Source: Flavobacterium johnsoniae (GTDB taxonomy: Bacteria > Bacteroidota > Bacteroidia > Flavobacteriales > Flavobacteriaceae). Taken from it: DNA of 64,000 bases. How positions within the stretch are numbered: position 1 is the first letter of the stretch; every line of letters begins with the position of its first letter. The stretch is taken from the NCBI RefSeq assembly GCF_001879205.1, contig NZ_MLFK01000006.1, positions 1 through 64,000 of the forward strand, given 5' to 3'. Made by a program: the position numbers and the translations under genes. The notes beneath the pieces were generated by a model. It worked only from the letters and a program-made list of their open reading frames with translations, was not told the origin of the DNA and ran no database searches. Positions 1-8,361 of the stretch are shown one piece after another.

Positions 1-3000
1 TCAGTTTTCCCAATCGGAAACACAACAGTAACCTGGACAGCAAAAGATGCTGCAGGAAATACGCAGACTTGTACTCAGAATGTAAAAGTTGTAGGACCAA
101 TTATAGCTAATGATGATAAAGTCGCATCAATAAATGGATATGATGGAGGAACAGCTGTTTCAGATGTCTTAGCTAATGATTTGCTTAACTGTAATGCGGT
201 AGTAAGAAGTGAAGTTGTTTTAACATTAGCTTCTACATTGCCATCAGTTTTAACTTTTGATACTACAAGTGGAACAGTTGCTGTTAAGCCAAATACACCA
301 GCAGGAACATATTCATTTGATTATAAAATTTGTGAAGCTTCAAATTCTTCAAATTGTAGTACTGCAACTTTAGAAGTAAAAGTTACAGCTCCTTCAATCC
401 TTGCAGTAAAAGAAAACTTGGGTCCAATCAACGGCACAATCGGCGGAACAACAACATCGCTTATTGCATCAGATAAATTAAATAACATCCAAGCAGTAAT
501 CGGATCAAATCCTGGGCAGGTTACTTTAACAGCAACAGCTCCAACGGGACTTACAGTAAATACTGCAGACGGAACAATAACGGTAAGCGCAGGTGTAAAA
601 GCTGGAAGCTACGATGTAGAATATACCATCTGCGATAATAACAATCCTGGAAGTAACTGTTCAACAGCAACTTCAACAGTTGTGGTAACGGCTTCAGATT
701 TAGTAGCTAATTTAGATTCTGCGGGATCAGTTGTTGGAGGAAATACATCTCAAACGCTTATCAATGTTTTTGATAATGATACAAAAAACGGAGCTAAACT
801 AGATCCGTCAGATGTAAAACTGACACCGGGAACAGATTCAAAAGGATACTTAACAATTGATGCAAACGGAAATGCAGTTTTAGGCGCAAATGCTCCGGCA
901 GGAAATTATGAATTAACGTATGAAATCTGCGAGCTTTTAAATCCAACAAACTGCTCTTCAAATAAAGTTGAAGTTACGGTAACAGCTCCTTCAATCCTTG
1001 CAGTAAAAGAAAACTTGGGGCCAATTAACGGTACGATCGGTGGAACAACAACATCGCTTATTGCATCAGATAAATTAAACGGACTTCAGGCTGTAATCGG
1101 AGCAAACCCGGGACAACTTACGCTGACAGCAACGACTCCAACAGGACTTACCATAAATTCAGATGGAACTATAACGGTAAGCGCAGGTGTAAAAGCGGGA
1201 AATTACGATGTAGAATATACCATCTGCGATAATAACAATGCAGGAAACTGTTCAACAGCAACTTCAACAGTTGTGGTAACGGCTTCAGATTTAGTAGCTA
1301 ATTTAGATTCTGCGGGATCAGTTGTTGGAGGAAATACATCTCAAACGCTTATTAATGTTTTTGATAATGATACAAAAAACGGAACTAAACTAGATCCGTT
1401 AGATGTAAAACTGACTCCTGGAACAGATTCAAAAGGATACTTAACAATTGATGCAAACGGAAATGCAGTTTTAGGCGCAAATGCTCCGGCAGGAAATTAT
1501 GAATTAACGTATGAAATCTGCGAGCTTTTAAATCCAACAAACTGCAGTACAAATAAAGTAGAAGTTACCGTAACGGCTCCAGCAATTGACGCCGTTGCAG
1601 AAAACTTAGGTTCGGTAAATGGAAGCATTGGCGGAACAACAAACGCTTCAGTAATTTTAAATGATAAATTAAACGGAGTTCAGGCTGTTATTGGAACAAA
1701 TCCTGGAGAAGTTATTTTGACAAAAGTAAATCTTCCTGCAGGTTTTGTATTAAAATCAGACGGACGAGTAACGGTTCCGGCCAGTACACCAATCGGGACT
1801 TATGAAATCGAATACAGTATCTGTGAGGTGACAAATCCAGGAAACTGTGATACGGCAAAAAGCACGGTTGAAGTAACAGGTTCGGTATTCGACTTAAAAG
1901 ATGATTCAGTTTCTGCAGTTGTAGGTTCAGCTCAAAACCAGACTCTGGTAAATGTTCTGGCTAATGATAAAAAAGACAATGCTTCGATCAATATTGCAGA
2001 AGTAAATCTTTCTGTAACAACAGCAGATCCAAAAGGATATTTAACATTAAATCCAGACGGAACAATTGAATTAAAAGCCAACGCACCAGCAGGTAATTAT
2101 GAATTTACGTATCAGGTTTGTGAAAAGCTTAATGCATCCAATTGTGCGGAAGCAGTTGTGAAAGTTACCGTAACGGCTCCAGCAATCGACGCGGTTGCAG
2201 AAAACTTAGGTTCGGTAAATGGAAGCATTGGCGGAACAACAAACGCTTCAGTAATTTTAAATGATAAATTAAACGGAGTTCAGGCTGTTATTGGAACAAA
2301 TCCTGGAGAAGTTATTTTGACAAAAGTAAATCTTCCTGCAGGTTTTGTATTAAAATCAGACGGACGAGTAACGGTTCCGGCCAGTACACCAATCGGGACT
2401 TATGAAATCGAATACAGTATCTGTGAGGTGACAAATCCAGGAAACTGTGATACGGCAAAAAGCACGGTTGAAGTAACAGGAGGAAAATTACTGGCAAATC
2501 CTGATGTAGTTCCATCAGTCGTTGGAACAAATCAGCCGAAAACAATTATAAATGTTTTTGCCAATGATACAAATAACAATTTACCAGTTGTACCAAATGA
2601 TGTAAAACTTTCAGTATTAACTCCAGATCCAAAAGGGTATTTAACTTTAAATCCTGACGGAACAGTTACGCTGGAGGCAAATGCACCAAGAGGAACATAC
2701 GAATTGATCTATCAAATCTGTGAAATACTAAATCCTTCAAATTGCAGTTCGGCATTAATAGAGGTTACAGTTGAAGAACCAACGATAACAGTTACAGCAG
2801 ACAGTTATTGTTCAGACAATGTTCCTTATGTATCTTATAAGGTTGTGGCAGATAACTTCACGCCAACAAATCTGTTAACGATTAAATGGATTGACAGTGC
2901 TAATAATGTAGTAGCGACTCAAACGGATTTACCACTGAGTGGTACTATTTTATGGCCGGGCGCAATTGTAGATGGCAGCGGAAAAGGAATTGACTGGCCG

Positions 3001-4434
3001 GGATGGATATTAACGAATGGTCAATGGATAGAAGGAGCAGATGGATTTGAAAATACAAAAACTGCTGTAACAATGGAGTTTTTGGTTAATTCAACAGCAA
3101 GCATTTCTGTAAATTATCCTGCAGCAACCGCGCAGTGTAACGCAAGGCCAACTTTTGTAATTGTAGCAAAAGATGATGTTGCCGGACCATTAGACACAAG
3201 TAAAGGATCAAAAACGTCAATAACAATATTTGATAATGATACATTTAACGGATTACCGGTTAATCCTGCTGATGTAGTTTTAAGCACGATTGTTCCACAT
3301 GCTAATTTGGTTTTAAATGCAGATGGTTCAGTAAATGTTGCACCAGGAACTCCTTCGGGTACTTATGAATTAACCTATCAAATATGCAGTATTAATTCAA
3401 CTAATTGCAGTCAGGCAGTTATCAAAGTTATAGTTTCAAATTCTACAACTCCATTAAATCCGGCGCAGCCACTGGTTTTAACTGATGATGCTTTGATAGC
3501 AGTTGACGGAATAAATGGCTCACTTGAGTTTGTAAATGTTTTAGACAACGATTTGTTAAACGGCCTGCCTATTAACCCGGCAGATGTAATTATTACCAAT
3601 CAGTCAGGAGATTCGAATTTTGAATTTAATGCTGATGGAACTGTAAATGTTAAACCAAACACACCAGGTAAAACCTATACAATAGTATATCAGGTTTGCG
3701 AAAAAGCAAACCCTGCAAATTGCAGTACAGCAACATTAAATGTGTTCGTAGAAGTTCCTGCTATTGCGCTTATCAAAACAGCAGTATTTAATGATGAAAA
3801 TCGTAACGGAATTGCAAATGCAGGTGAAACAATCACTTACAAGTTTGTAGTAACCAATACCGGAAATGTACCATTAAAAGGAATTACAATTTCAGATCCG
3901 CTGCCGGGAGTGGTAATGTCAGGTCAAGCAATTGATTTAGATGTAAACCAATCAAACGAAACCAATTTTACAGCAGTATATAAAGTTACGCAAACCGATA
4001 TAAATAACGGAAAAGTAAGCAATCAGGCAGTTGTCAAAGGAAATAGTGAAAGAGGAGTAGCGGTGGAAGACAATTCTGATGATGAGAATGTTGCTGGTGA
4101 CAAACCTACAGTATTAGACATAAATGGATGTACAATTAATGTTCTTAACGCTTTTTCTCCTAATGGTGATAATAAAAATGAACGATTCTATATTCAGGGA
4201 TTAGAATGTTATCCAGATAATACAGTAGAAATCTACAACCGTTGGGGAGTTTTGGTTTTCGACATAGATCGTTATAATAATGAAGACAGAGTGTTTAAAG
4301 GATATTCATATGGCCGTACAACGATGAAACAATCAGAAGGACTGCCAGTAGGAACTTATTTCTATATCCTGAAATACAAAGACAGCGGCTCTAATCCTCA
4401 CGAAAAATCAGGTTATTTATATATTAATAAATAA
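1..4434 (+). CDS. Giant repeat surface adhesin with type B T9SS sorting domain, 5' end outside the window
   Basis: The reading frame is open from base 1, so this is the 3' part of a longer gene; the TTG at 181 is internal. Bases 1-100 encode the end of a HYR-like module. About ten modules of roughly 100 residues follow, each with an N-x-NDx signature (FDNDT, LANDK, FANDT) and a pair of Cys about ten residues apart near its end (YEICELLNPTNCS). A unique Trp-rich domain lies at about 2776-3160 and a DUF11-like domain at about 3761-4120 (ITYKFVVTNTGNVPLKG). The last 100 residues are the gliding-motility-associated CHU_C domain (NAFSPNGDNKNERF, YNRWGVLVF, GTYFYILKYKD), the type B signal for T9SS export. 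By family, the protein is exported through SprA and displayed on the surface. The PorP/SprF gene 49 bases downstream is its likely partner. Ligand unknown. Confidence 0.93.
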   Translation, partial: SVFPIGNTTVTWTAKDAAGNTQTCTQNVKVVGPIIANDDKVASINGYDGGTAVSDVLANDLLNCNAVVRSEVVLTLASTLPSVLTFDTTSGTVAVKPNTPAGTYSFDYKICEASNSSNCSTATLEVKVTAPSILAVKENLGPINGTIGGTTTSLIASDKLNNIQAVIGSNPGQVTLTATAPTGLTVNTADGTITVSAGVKAGSYDVEYTICDNNNPGSNCSTATSTVVVTASDLVANLDSAGSVVGGNTSQTLINVFDNDTKNGAKLDPSDVKLTPGTDSKGYLTIDANGNAVLGANAPAGNYELTYEICELLNPTNCSSNKVEVTVTAPSILAVKENLGPINGTIGGTTTSLIASDKLNGLQAVIGANPGQLTLTATTPTGLTINSDGTITVSAGVKAGNYDVEYTICDNNNAGNCSTATSTVVVTASDLVANLDSAGSVVGGNTSQTLINVFDNDTKNGTKLDPLDVKLTPGTDSKGYLTIDANGNAVLGANAPAGNYELTYEICELLNPTNCSTNKVEVTVTAPAIDAVAENLGSVNGSIGGTTNASVILNDKLNGVQAVIGTNPGEVILTKVNLPAGFVLKSDGRVTVPASTPIGTYEIEYSICEVTNPGNCDTAKSTVEVTGSVFDLKDDSVSAVVGSAQNQTLVNVLANDKKDNASINIAEVNLSVTTADPKGYLTLNPDGTIELKANAPAGNYEFTYQVCEKLNASNCAEAVVKVTVTAPAIDAVAENLGSVNGSIGGTTNASVILNDKLNGVQAVIGTNPGEVILTKVNLPAGFVLKSDGRVTVPASTPIGTYEIEYSICEVTNPGNCDTAKSTVEVTGGKLLANPDVVPSVVGTNQPKTIINVFANDTNNNLPVVPNDVKLSVLTPDPKGYLTLNPDGTVTLEANAPRGTYELIYQICEILNPSNCSSALIEVTVEEPTITVTADSYCSDNVPYVSYKVVADNFTPTNLLTIKWIDSANNVVATQTDLPLSGTILWPGAIVDGSGKGIDWPGWILTNGQWIEGADGFENTKTAVTMEFLVNSTASISVNYPAATAQCNARPTFVIVAKDDVAGPLDTSKGSKTSITIFDNDTFNGLPVNPADVVLSTIVPHANLVLNADGSVNVAPGTPSGTYELTYQICSINSTNCSQAVIKVIVSNSTTPLNPAQPLVLTDDALIAVDGINGSLEFVNVLDNDLLNGLPINPADVIITNQSGDSNFEFNADGTVNVKPNTPGKTYTIVYQVCEKANPANCSTATLNVFVEVPAIALIKTAVFNDENRNGIANAGETITYKFVVTNTGNVPLKGITISDPLPGVVMSGQAIDLDVNQSNETNFTAVYKVTQTDINNGKVSNQAVVKGNSERGVAVEDNSDDENVAGDKPTVLDINGCTINVLNAFSPNGDNKNERFYIQGLECYPDNTVEIYNRWGVLVFDIDRYNNEDRVFKGYSYGRTTMKQSEGLPVGTYFYILKYKDSGSNPHEKSGYLYINK
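388..1575 (+). repeat. Two tandem ~594-bp coding repeats (module pair A-B)
   Basis: Bases 388-984 and 985-1575 are near-identical copies of a two-module unit. The offset is 597 bases at the start and 591 at the end because copy 2 lacks two codons (NTADG versus NSDG, and NPGSNC versus NAGNC). The second half, from GCTTCAGATTTAGTAGC at 691 and 1282, is nearly identical in the two copies. Reading frame is kept. Confidence 0.9.
1562..2480 (+). repeat. Direct repeats of a 319-bp adhesin module, spaced exactly 600 bp
   Basis: Bases 1562-1880 recur at 2162-2480 with two differences (1587 T/C and 1593 C/G). Bases 1594-1880 and 2194-2480 are identical over 287 bp. The module between them (1881-2161) is not duplicated, so the copies are alternate rather than adjacent. 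Silent identity at this level points to recent duplication or gene conversion. Confidence 0.92.
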
Positions 4435-4440
4435 AAAAAC

Positions 4441-4472
4441 AAACGGCTTATTACAAGCTAATCCGTTTTTTA
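4441..4472 (+). terminator. Weak hairpin with T-run after the adhesin gene
   Basis: AAACGG (4441-4446) pairs with CCGTTT (4463-4468), followed by a T-run. The stem is short and sits between genes that probably share a transcript, so it may only attenuate transcription into the porP/sprF gene. Confidence 0.35.
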
Positions 4473-4483
4473 AAATCTTAAAG

Positions 4484-5401
4484 ATGAAAAAATTAGGTTT
4501 AATTTTTATGTTTTTTACCATTGTGTGTTCAGCGCAGCAAGATGCTCAATTTACACAATATATGTACAATACAATCGAAATCAATCCGGCTTATGCGGGT
4601 TCTCGAGGTGTGCTGAGTGTTTTCGGATTATATCGTACACAATGGGTTGGTCTTGACGGAGCCCCTGAAACAAGTACATTTTCAGTAAATACGCCTTTAA
4701 ATAACAGTAATTTAGGGTTAGGAGTTTCATTGGTAAACGATAAAATCGGGCCAACAAATGAAAATACGTTATCAGCAGATTTATCCTATAGTATTCCAAC
4801 TTCAGAATCATTTAAGCTTTCATTCGGGATCAAAGCAACGGCAAATCTTTTTAATCTTGATATAGGTAAATTAAGTTATGAAGATCAAAACGACGAGATG
4901 TTTCAGGATTTAAAGAACAAGTTCACACCAAATGTTGGAGCCGGAATTTACTGGCATTCTGACCGTGCCTATTTAGGATTATCTGTTCCAAATTTCATTG
5001 AAACAAACCGTTATGCTGATAATCGCAGTGATACGGCTATCTTCAAAGATAAAATAAACTATTATTTTATGGCTGGTTATGTCTTTAATCTAGATCGTTT
5101 AGAATACATAAAATTCAAACCGGCCTTGTTGACAAAAATGGTCGAAGGAGCACCTTTACAAGTAGATGTATCGGGTAATTTTATGTTTAATGATAAGTTC
5201 GTTCTGGGGCTTGCCTATCGCTGGAGCGCCTCAGTTAGTGCTATGGCAGGTTTTCAGGTTACAAAAGGAATGTATATAGGATACGGCTACGATCACGAAA
5301 CCACTCAGTTAAGAAAATACAATTCAGGGTCACATGAAATTTTCCTTCGTTTTGATTTTTTCAATAATTACAGCAAACTTACCTCACCAAGATTCTTTTA
5401 A
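4484..5401 (+). CDS. PorP/SprF family T9SS outer-membrane protein
   Basis: 305 residues. A short signal peptide (MKKLGLIFMFFTIVCSAQ) is followed by the family hallmark QDAQFTQYMYNTIEINPAYAG and a predicted barrel with alternating aromatic strands to the C-terminal Phe. PorP/SprF proteins are outer-membrane components of type IX secretion. In F. johnsoniae, SprF is needed for SprB to reach the surface, and sprF-like genes usually follow genes for proteins with type B sorting domains. That is the arrangement here, so this is probably the dedicated export or anchoring partner of the upstream adhesin. Only 11 bases separate it from the OmpA-family gene. Family assignment is firm; the specific partner is inferred from position. 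Confidence 0.93.
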   Translation: MKKLGLIFMFFTIVCSAQQDAQFTQYMYNTIEINPAYAGSRGVLSVFGLYRTQWVGLDGAPETSTFSVNTPLNNSNLGLGVSLVNDKIGPTNENTLSADLSYSIPTSESFKLSFGIKATANLFNLDIGKLSYEDQNDEMFQDLKNKFTPNVGAGIYWHSDRAYLGLSVPNFIETNRYADNRSDTAIFKDKINYYFMAGYVFNLDRLEYIKFKPALLTKMVEGAPLQVDVSGNFMFNDKFVLGLAYRWSASVSAMAGFQVTKGMYIGYGYDHETTQLRKYNSGSHEIFLRFDFFNNYSKLTSPRFF

Positions 5402-5412
5402 TTGATTTAAAT

Positions 5413-7416
5413 ATGAAGATTAAAAACCTACTTTATTCCGTTTTGTTCTTTTGCTTTTTTTTCATGGCAAATGCTCAAACGTCCGGTATAAAAAATGCAG
5501 ATAAAAAGTACGATAGTTACGCTTACGCGGATGCTGTAAAAGCATACGAAAGTTTAGTTGAAAAAGGAGTAAGAGACGAAAAAGTATTTCAAAGACTTGC
5601 AAATTCCTATTACTTTATCGGTGAATTACAAGAAGCCCTAAAATACTATCAGGAATTATTCATTCTAAATGAAAATCAGGAAGCCGAGTATATGTATAAA
5701 TATGCCCAATGCCTAAAATGGGAGGGAAGCTATGCTAAAGCAGATGAAATTCTGGTAAAATTTAGTCAAAAAGCACCATCAGATAAAAGAGCTGTTTTAT
5801 TCCTAAAAAACAGAAGCTATCTGGAAGATATCAAAGAAAACTCAGGCCGATTTGATGTCGCAGATGCCGGAATTAATTCAAAAGATTCAGATTACGGAAG
5901 TACCATTTTAAATAATAAACTGGTATTTACTTCTGCCCGCGATACGGGTAACATAATCAAAAAGAATTTTAAATGGACGAATAAAGCCATCTCAACTTTG
6001 TATGCAGTAGATTTAAATCCTGACGGAAGCATTGGAAAACCAATGTTGTTTCATAAAGAAAATTTGAAAGTCAATTTTAATCAATCGACTCCGGTTTTTA
6101 CAAAAGACGGACAAACAATGTACTTTACCAGAAATAATTCTGTAGACGGAAAAAGAAGACAGAATGAAAATAAAATCACATTCTTAAAACTTTATAAAGC
6201 AGTTTTAATAGGTAATGAATGGAAAGAAGTACAGGAACTTCCCTTTAATAGTGATGAATATAGTGTGGCACATCCGGCTTTAAGCGTTGATGAAAAAACA
6301 TTATATTTTGCATCAGATATGCCGGGAACATTTGGGCTTTCGGATATTTTTAAGGTTAGTATAAATGCTGACGGAACTTTTGGTACGCCGGAAAATTTAG
6401 GTCCGGAAATTAATACAGAAGGAAGAGAAACGTTTCCTTTTATTTCAGATGAAAACGAACTTTACTTTGCGAGCGACGGAAGACCAGGTTTAGGCGGACT
6501 TGATATTTATGTTTCAAAAATAAATAAAGACAGTTCTTTTGATGAAGTTCAAAATGTTGGAGAACCAATCAATAGTAAACAAGATGATTTTGCGTTTATC
6601 ATCAACAGTAAAAACAGAAATGGTTTTTTCTCTTCAAACCGCGCAAACGGTCACGGACTTGACGATGTTTACCGATTTACAGAAAATCGCAGATTAATTT
6701 GCGAACAGCAAATATCAGGAACAATTACTGATCAGGAAACAAACGAAACACTTTCAAATGTAACTTTAATTTTATTTGACGAAGCAGGAAAATCTGCCAT
6801 TGAAACAAAATCAGATGACAATGGAAATTATGCTTTTCCGAATGTAAGATGTGGTAAAAAATATTTCATTAAAACATCCAAAGAAGAGTATTTGTTTAAG
6901 GAGGTTTCTGTGACCCTAAAAAAAGCAACAGGTTCCGTCTCGCTGCCCATAGCTTTAGAACAGAAACCAAAACCTATAACTGCAATTCCGGTTGTAATAA
7001 AAGCAAATAATGCGATTAAACCAGTTAAAGTTACGATTAACATTGGAACAGATTTAGGGAAACTATTAAAAATACCGATGAACTTTTTTGATTTAGGAAA
7101 AGCGACAATTAAAAAAACTTCTGAACCTCAATTGCAGAAAATGGTCGATATGCTAAACCAGTATCCAACAATTAAAATCGATATCCGTTCGCATACAGAC
7201 AGCCGTTCTTCATCAGAAAGTAATCAGGTTTTATCAGATAAAAGAGCGCAGTCTACAAAAGACTGGCTGATAAGTAAAGGAATTAATGCCAACAGATTAA
7301 CAGCAAAAGGATACGGAGAAACACAATTGGTAAATAAATGTGCCGATGGTGTAAAATGTACAGAAAAAGAGCATCAGCAAAACAGACGAAGTGAGTTTAT
7401 AATTACGAGTTTGTAG
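5413..7416 (+). CDS. OmpA-family protein with TPR, PD40 propeller, carboxypeptidase-regulatory and OmpA domains
   Basis: 667 residues with a signal peptide ending MANAQ. TPR-like helices lie at about 25-130, a PD40/WD40-like propeller at about 180-420 (repeated LYFASDMPGTFGLSDIF and LYFASDGRPGLGGLDIY blades), a CarboxypepD_reg-like beta sandwich at about 430-510 (GTITDQETNETLSNVTL), and a C-terminal OmpA peptidoglycan-binding domain at about 555-667 (RSHTDSRSSSESNQ, LSDKRAQSTKDWL). The architecture matches the PorE-type protein of P. gingivalis T9SS, which binds peptidoglycan, and the OmpA proteins that follow porP/sprF genes. It probably anchors the adhesin/SprF assembly to the cell wall. 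Last gene of the operon; a strong terminator follows. Confidence 0.9.
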   Translation: MKIKNLLYSVLFFCFFFMANAQTSGIKNADKKYDSYAYADAVKAYESLVEKGVRDEKVFQRLANSYYFIGELQEALKYYQELFILNENQEAEYMYKYAQCLKWEGSYAKADEILVKFSQKAPSDKRAVLFLKNRSYLEDIKENSGRFDVADAGINSKDSDYGSTILNNKLVFTSARDTGNIIKKNFKWTNKAISTLYAVDLNPDGSIGKPMLFHKENLKVNFNQSTPVFTKDGQTMYFTRNNSVDGKRRQNENKITFLKLYKAVLIGNEWKEVQELPFNSDEYSVAHPALSVDEKTLYFASDMPGTFGLSDIFKVSINADGTFGTPENLGPEINTEGRETFPFISDENELYFASDGRPGLGGLDIYVSKINKDSSFDEVQNVGEPINSKQDDFAFIINSKNRNGFFSSNRANGHGLDDVYRFTENRRLICEQQISGTITDQETNETLSNVTLILFDEAGKSAIETKSDDNGNYAFPNVRCGKKYFIKTSKEEYLFKEVSVTLKKATGSVSLPIALEQKPKPITAIPVVIKANNAIKPVKVTINIGTDLGKLLKIPMNFFDLGKATIKKTSEPQLQKMVDMLNQYPTIKIDIRSHTDSRSSSESNQVLSDKRAQSTKDWLISKGINANRLTAKGYGETQLVNKCADGVKCTEKEHQQNRRSEFIITSL

Positions 7417-7431
7417 TTTGATTAAATTAAG

Positions 7432-7470
7432 AAAGGCTTTCTGAAAATATTTTTCAGAAAGCCTTTTTTA
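7432..7470 (+). terminator. Rho-independent terminator of the adhesin operon
   Basis: AAAGGCTTTCTGAAAA pairs with TTTTCAGAAAGCCTTT across a short AT loop and is followed by a T-run. It starts 15 bases after the OmpA-family stop codon. Confidence 0.9.
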
Positions 7471-7779
7471 AAATATAGTAATATGATTTTTTTACCAGTT
7501 CTTAACTTTAGGCTTACGTCAATAGGTAACTTTAATGAGGTATTTGATAAAAATTAAATTGAATTTTGACATTGGGTTGAATCAGGTACTTAAGAGTTAA
7601 AAAATCTAATTTTTCACAAAAAAGCTTTATAAAAGTTTTCTTTCATTAGAGGATAGTTTTGAAAACTTTAAATTTGATGTATTTTGTTTAAAATGAATTA
7701 GTTGTGTTTCTAAAAAAAGCTATTCACTGTAAATTGTGTTTATTTTTTTTTAACTTTATAAAACTAAAATTTTTCAGAT
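7471..7779. other. AT-rich intergenic stretch, no gene seen
   Basis: About 310 bases with no supported coding frame, RNA gene or clear repeat. A frame opening at 7704 runs into the CBS gene in the wrong phase and is a shadow. TAACTTTA at about 7752-7759, just before the CBS start, resembles the TAnnTTTG promoter element but does not match it. Confidence 0.6.
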
Positions 7780-8205
7780 ATGACTGTAGATCAAATACTA
7801 AACGCAAAGGGGAAAAATGTTTTTTCGGTACGTTCAACAACAACCGTTTACGAAGCTCTAAAGGTAATGGGCGAAAAAAACATAGGCGCTATTCTTGTCA
7901 TAGACGGAACCGATTTAAAAGGAATTTTGTCTGAAAGAGATTATGCCCGAAAAATTGTTTTAAAAGACAAATCCTCTAAAGAAACATTTGTACATGAAAT
8001 TATGGAAAGCAATGTTTTTTCGGTACAGCTCTCCAATAATATTGAAGATTGTATGGAACTTATGAGTTCTAAAAGAATAAGACACCTGCCGGTTTTAGAA
8101 AACGGAATCGTGGTAGGAATAATTTCTATTAGTGATGTGGTTAAAGCAATTATTGAAATTCAAAAAGACACTATTCATCACTTAAACTCTTACATCTCAC
8201 AGTAA
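7780..8205 (+). CDS. CBS-domain pair protein
   Basis: 141 residues made almost entirely of two CBS motifs: about 5-60 (ALKVMGEKNIGAILVIDGTDLKGILSERD cut at its ends) and about 75-130 (CMELMSSKRIRHLPVLENG, GIISISDVV). CBS pairs bind adenine nucleotides or related ligands and act as energy sensors. Stand-alone proteins of this length with an SERDYARK motif are common in bacteria, and their targets are generally unknown. There is no catalytic domain, signal peptide or membrane segment, so it is cytosolic. It stands alone between the adhesin operon and malic enzyme, with terminators on both sides, so it is probably transcribed on its own. Confidence 0.9.
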   Translation: MTVDQILNAKGKNVFSVRSTTTVYEALKVMGEKNIGAILVIDGTDLKGILSERDYARKIVLKDKSSKETFVHEIMESNVFSVQLSNNIEDCMELMSSKRIRHLPVLENGIVVGIISISDVVKAIIEIQKDTIHHLNSYISQ

Positions 8206-8229
8206 ATACTTCTATAAAATACTTTTTCG

Positions 8230-8261
8230 AATAGTCCGGATCACATCGGGCTATTTTTTTT
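8230..8261 (+). terminator. Rho-independent terminator after the CBS gene
   Basis: AATAGTCCG (8230-8238) pairs with CGGGCTATT (8247-8255) with one G-T wobble; a T-run to 8261 follows. Confidence 0.8.
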
Positions 8262-8328
8262 GATTTTCTCATTTTGATATTTTAACAAAAGAAAGCAGTA
8301 AAATAACCCCATTTTAAACTAAGACTTA

Positions 8329-8336
8329 TATCTTTG
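8329..8336 (+). promoter_or_regulatory. Promoter -7 element for malic enzyme
   Basis: TATCTTTG matches the Bacteroidota TAnnTTTG consensus, 26 bases before the ATG. No exact TTG is seen at the -33 spacing. Confidence 0.5.
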
Positions 8337-8361
8337 TAAGCTAGAATAAAAGCTAAAAATA

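Noticed and set aside
388..2480. Possible CRISPR or mobile repeat in the first 2.5 kb
   Set aside because: Repeat units are about 300-600 bp, in frame and coding, so they are adhesin modules.
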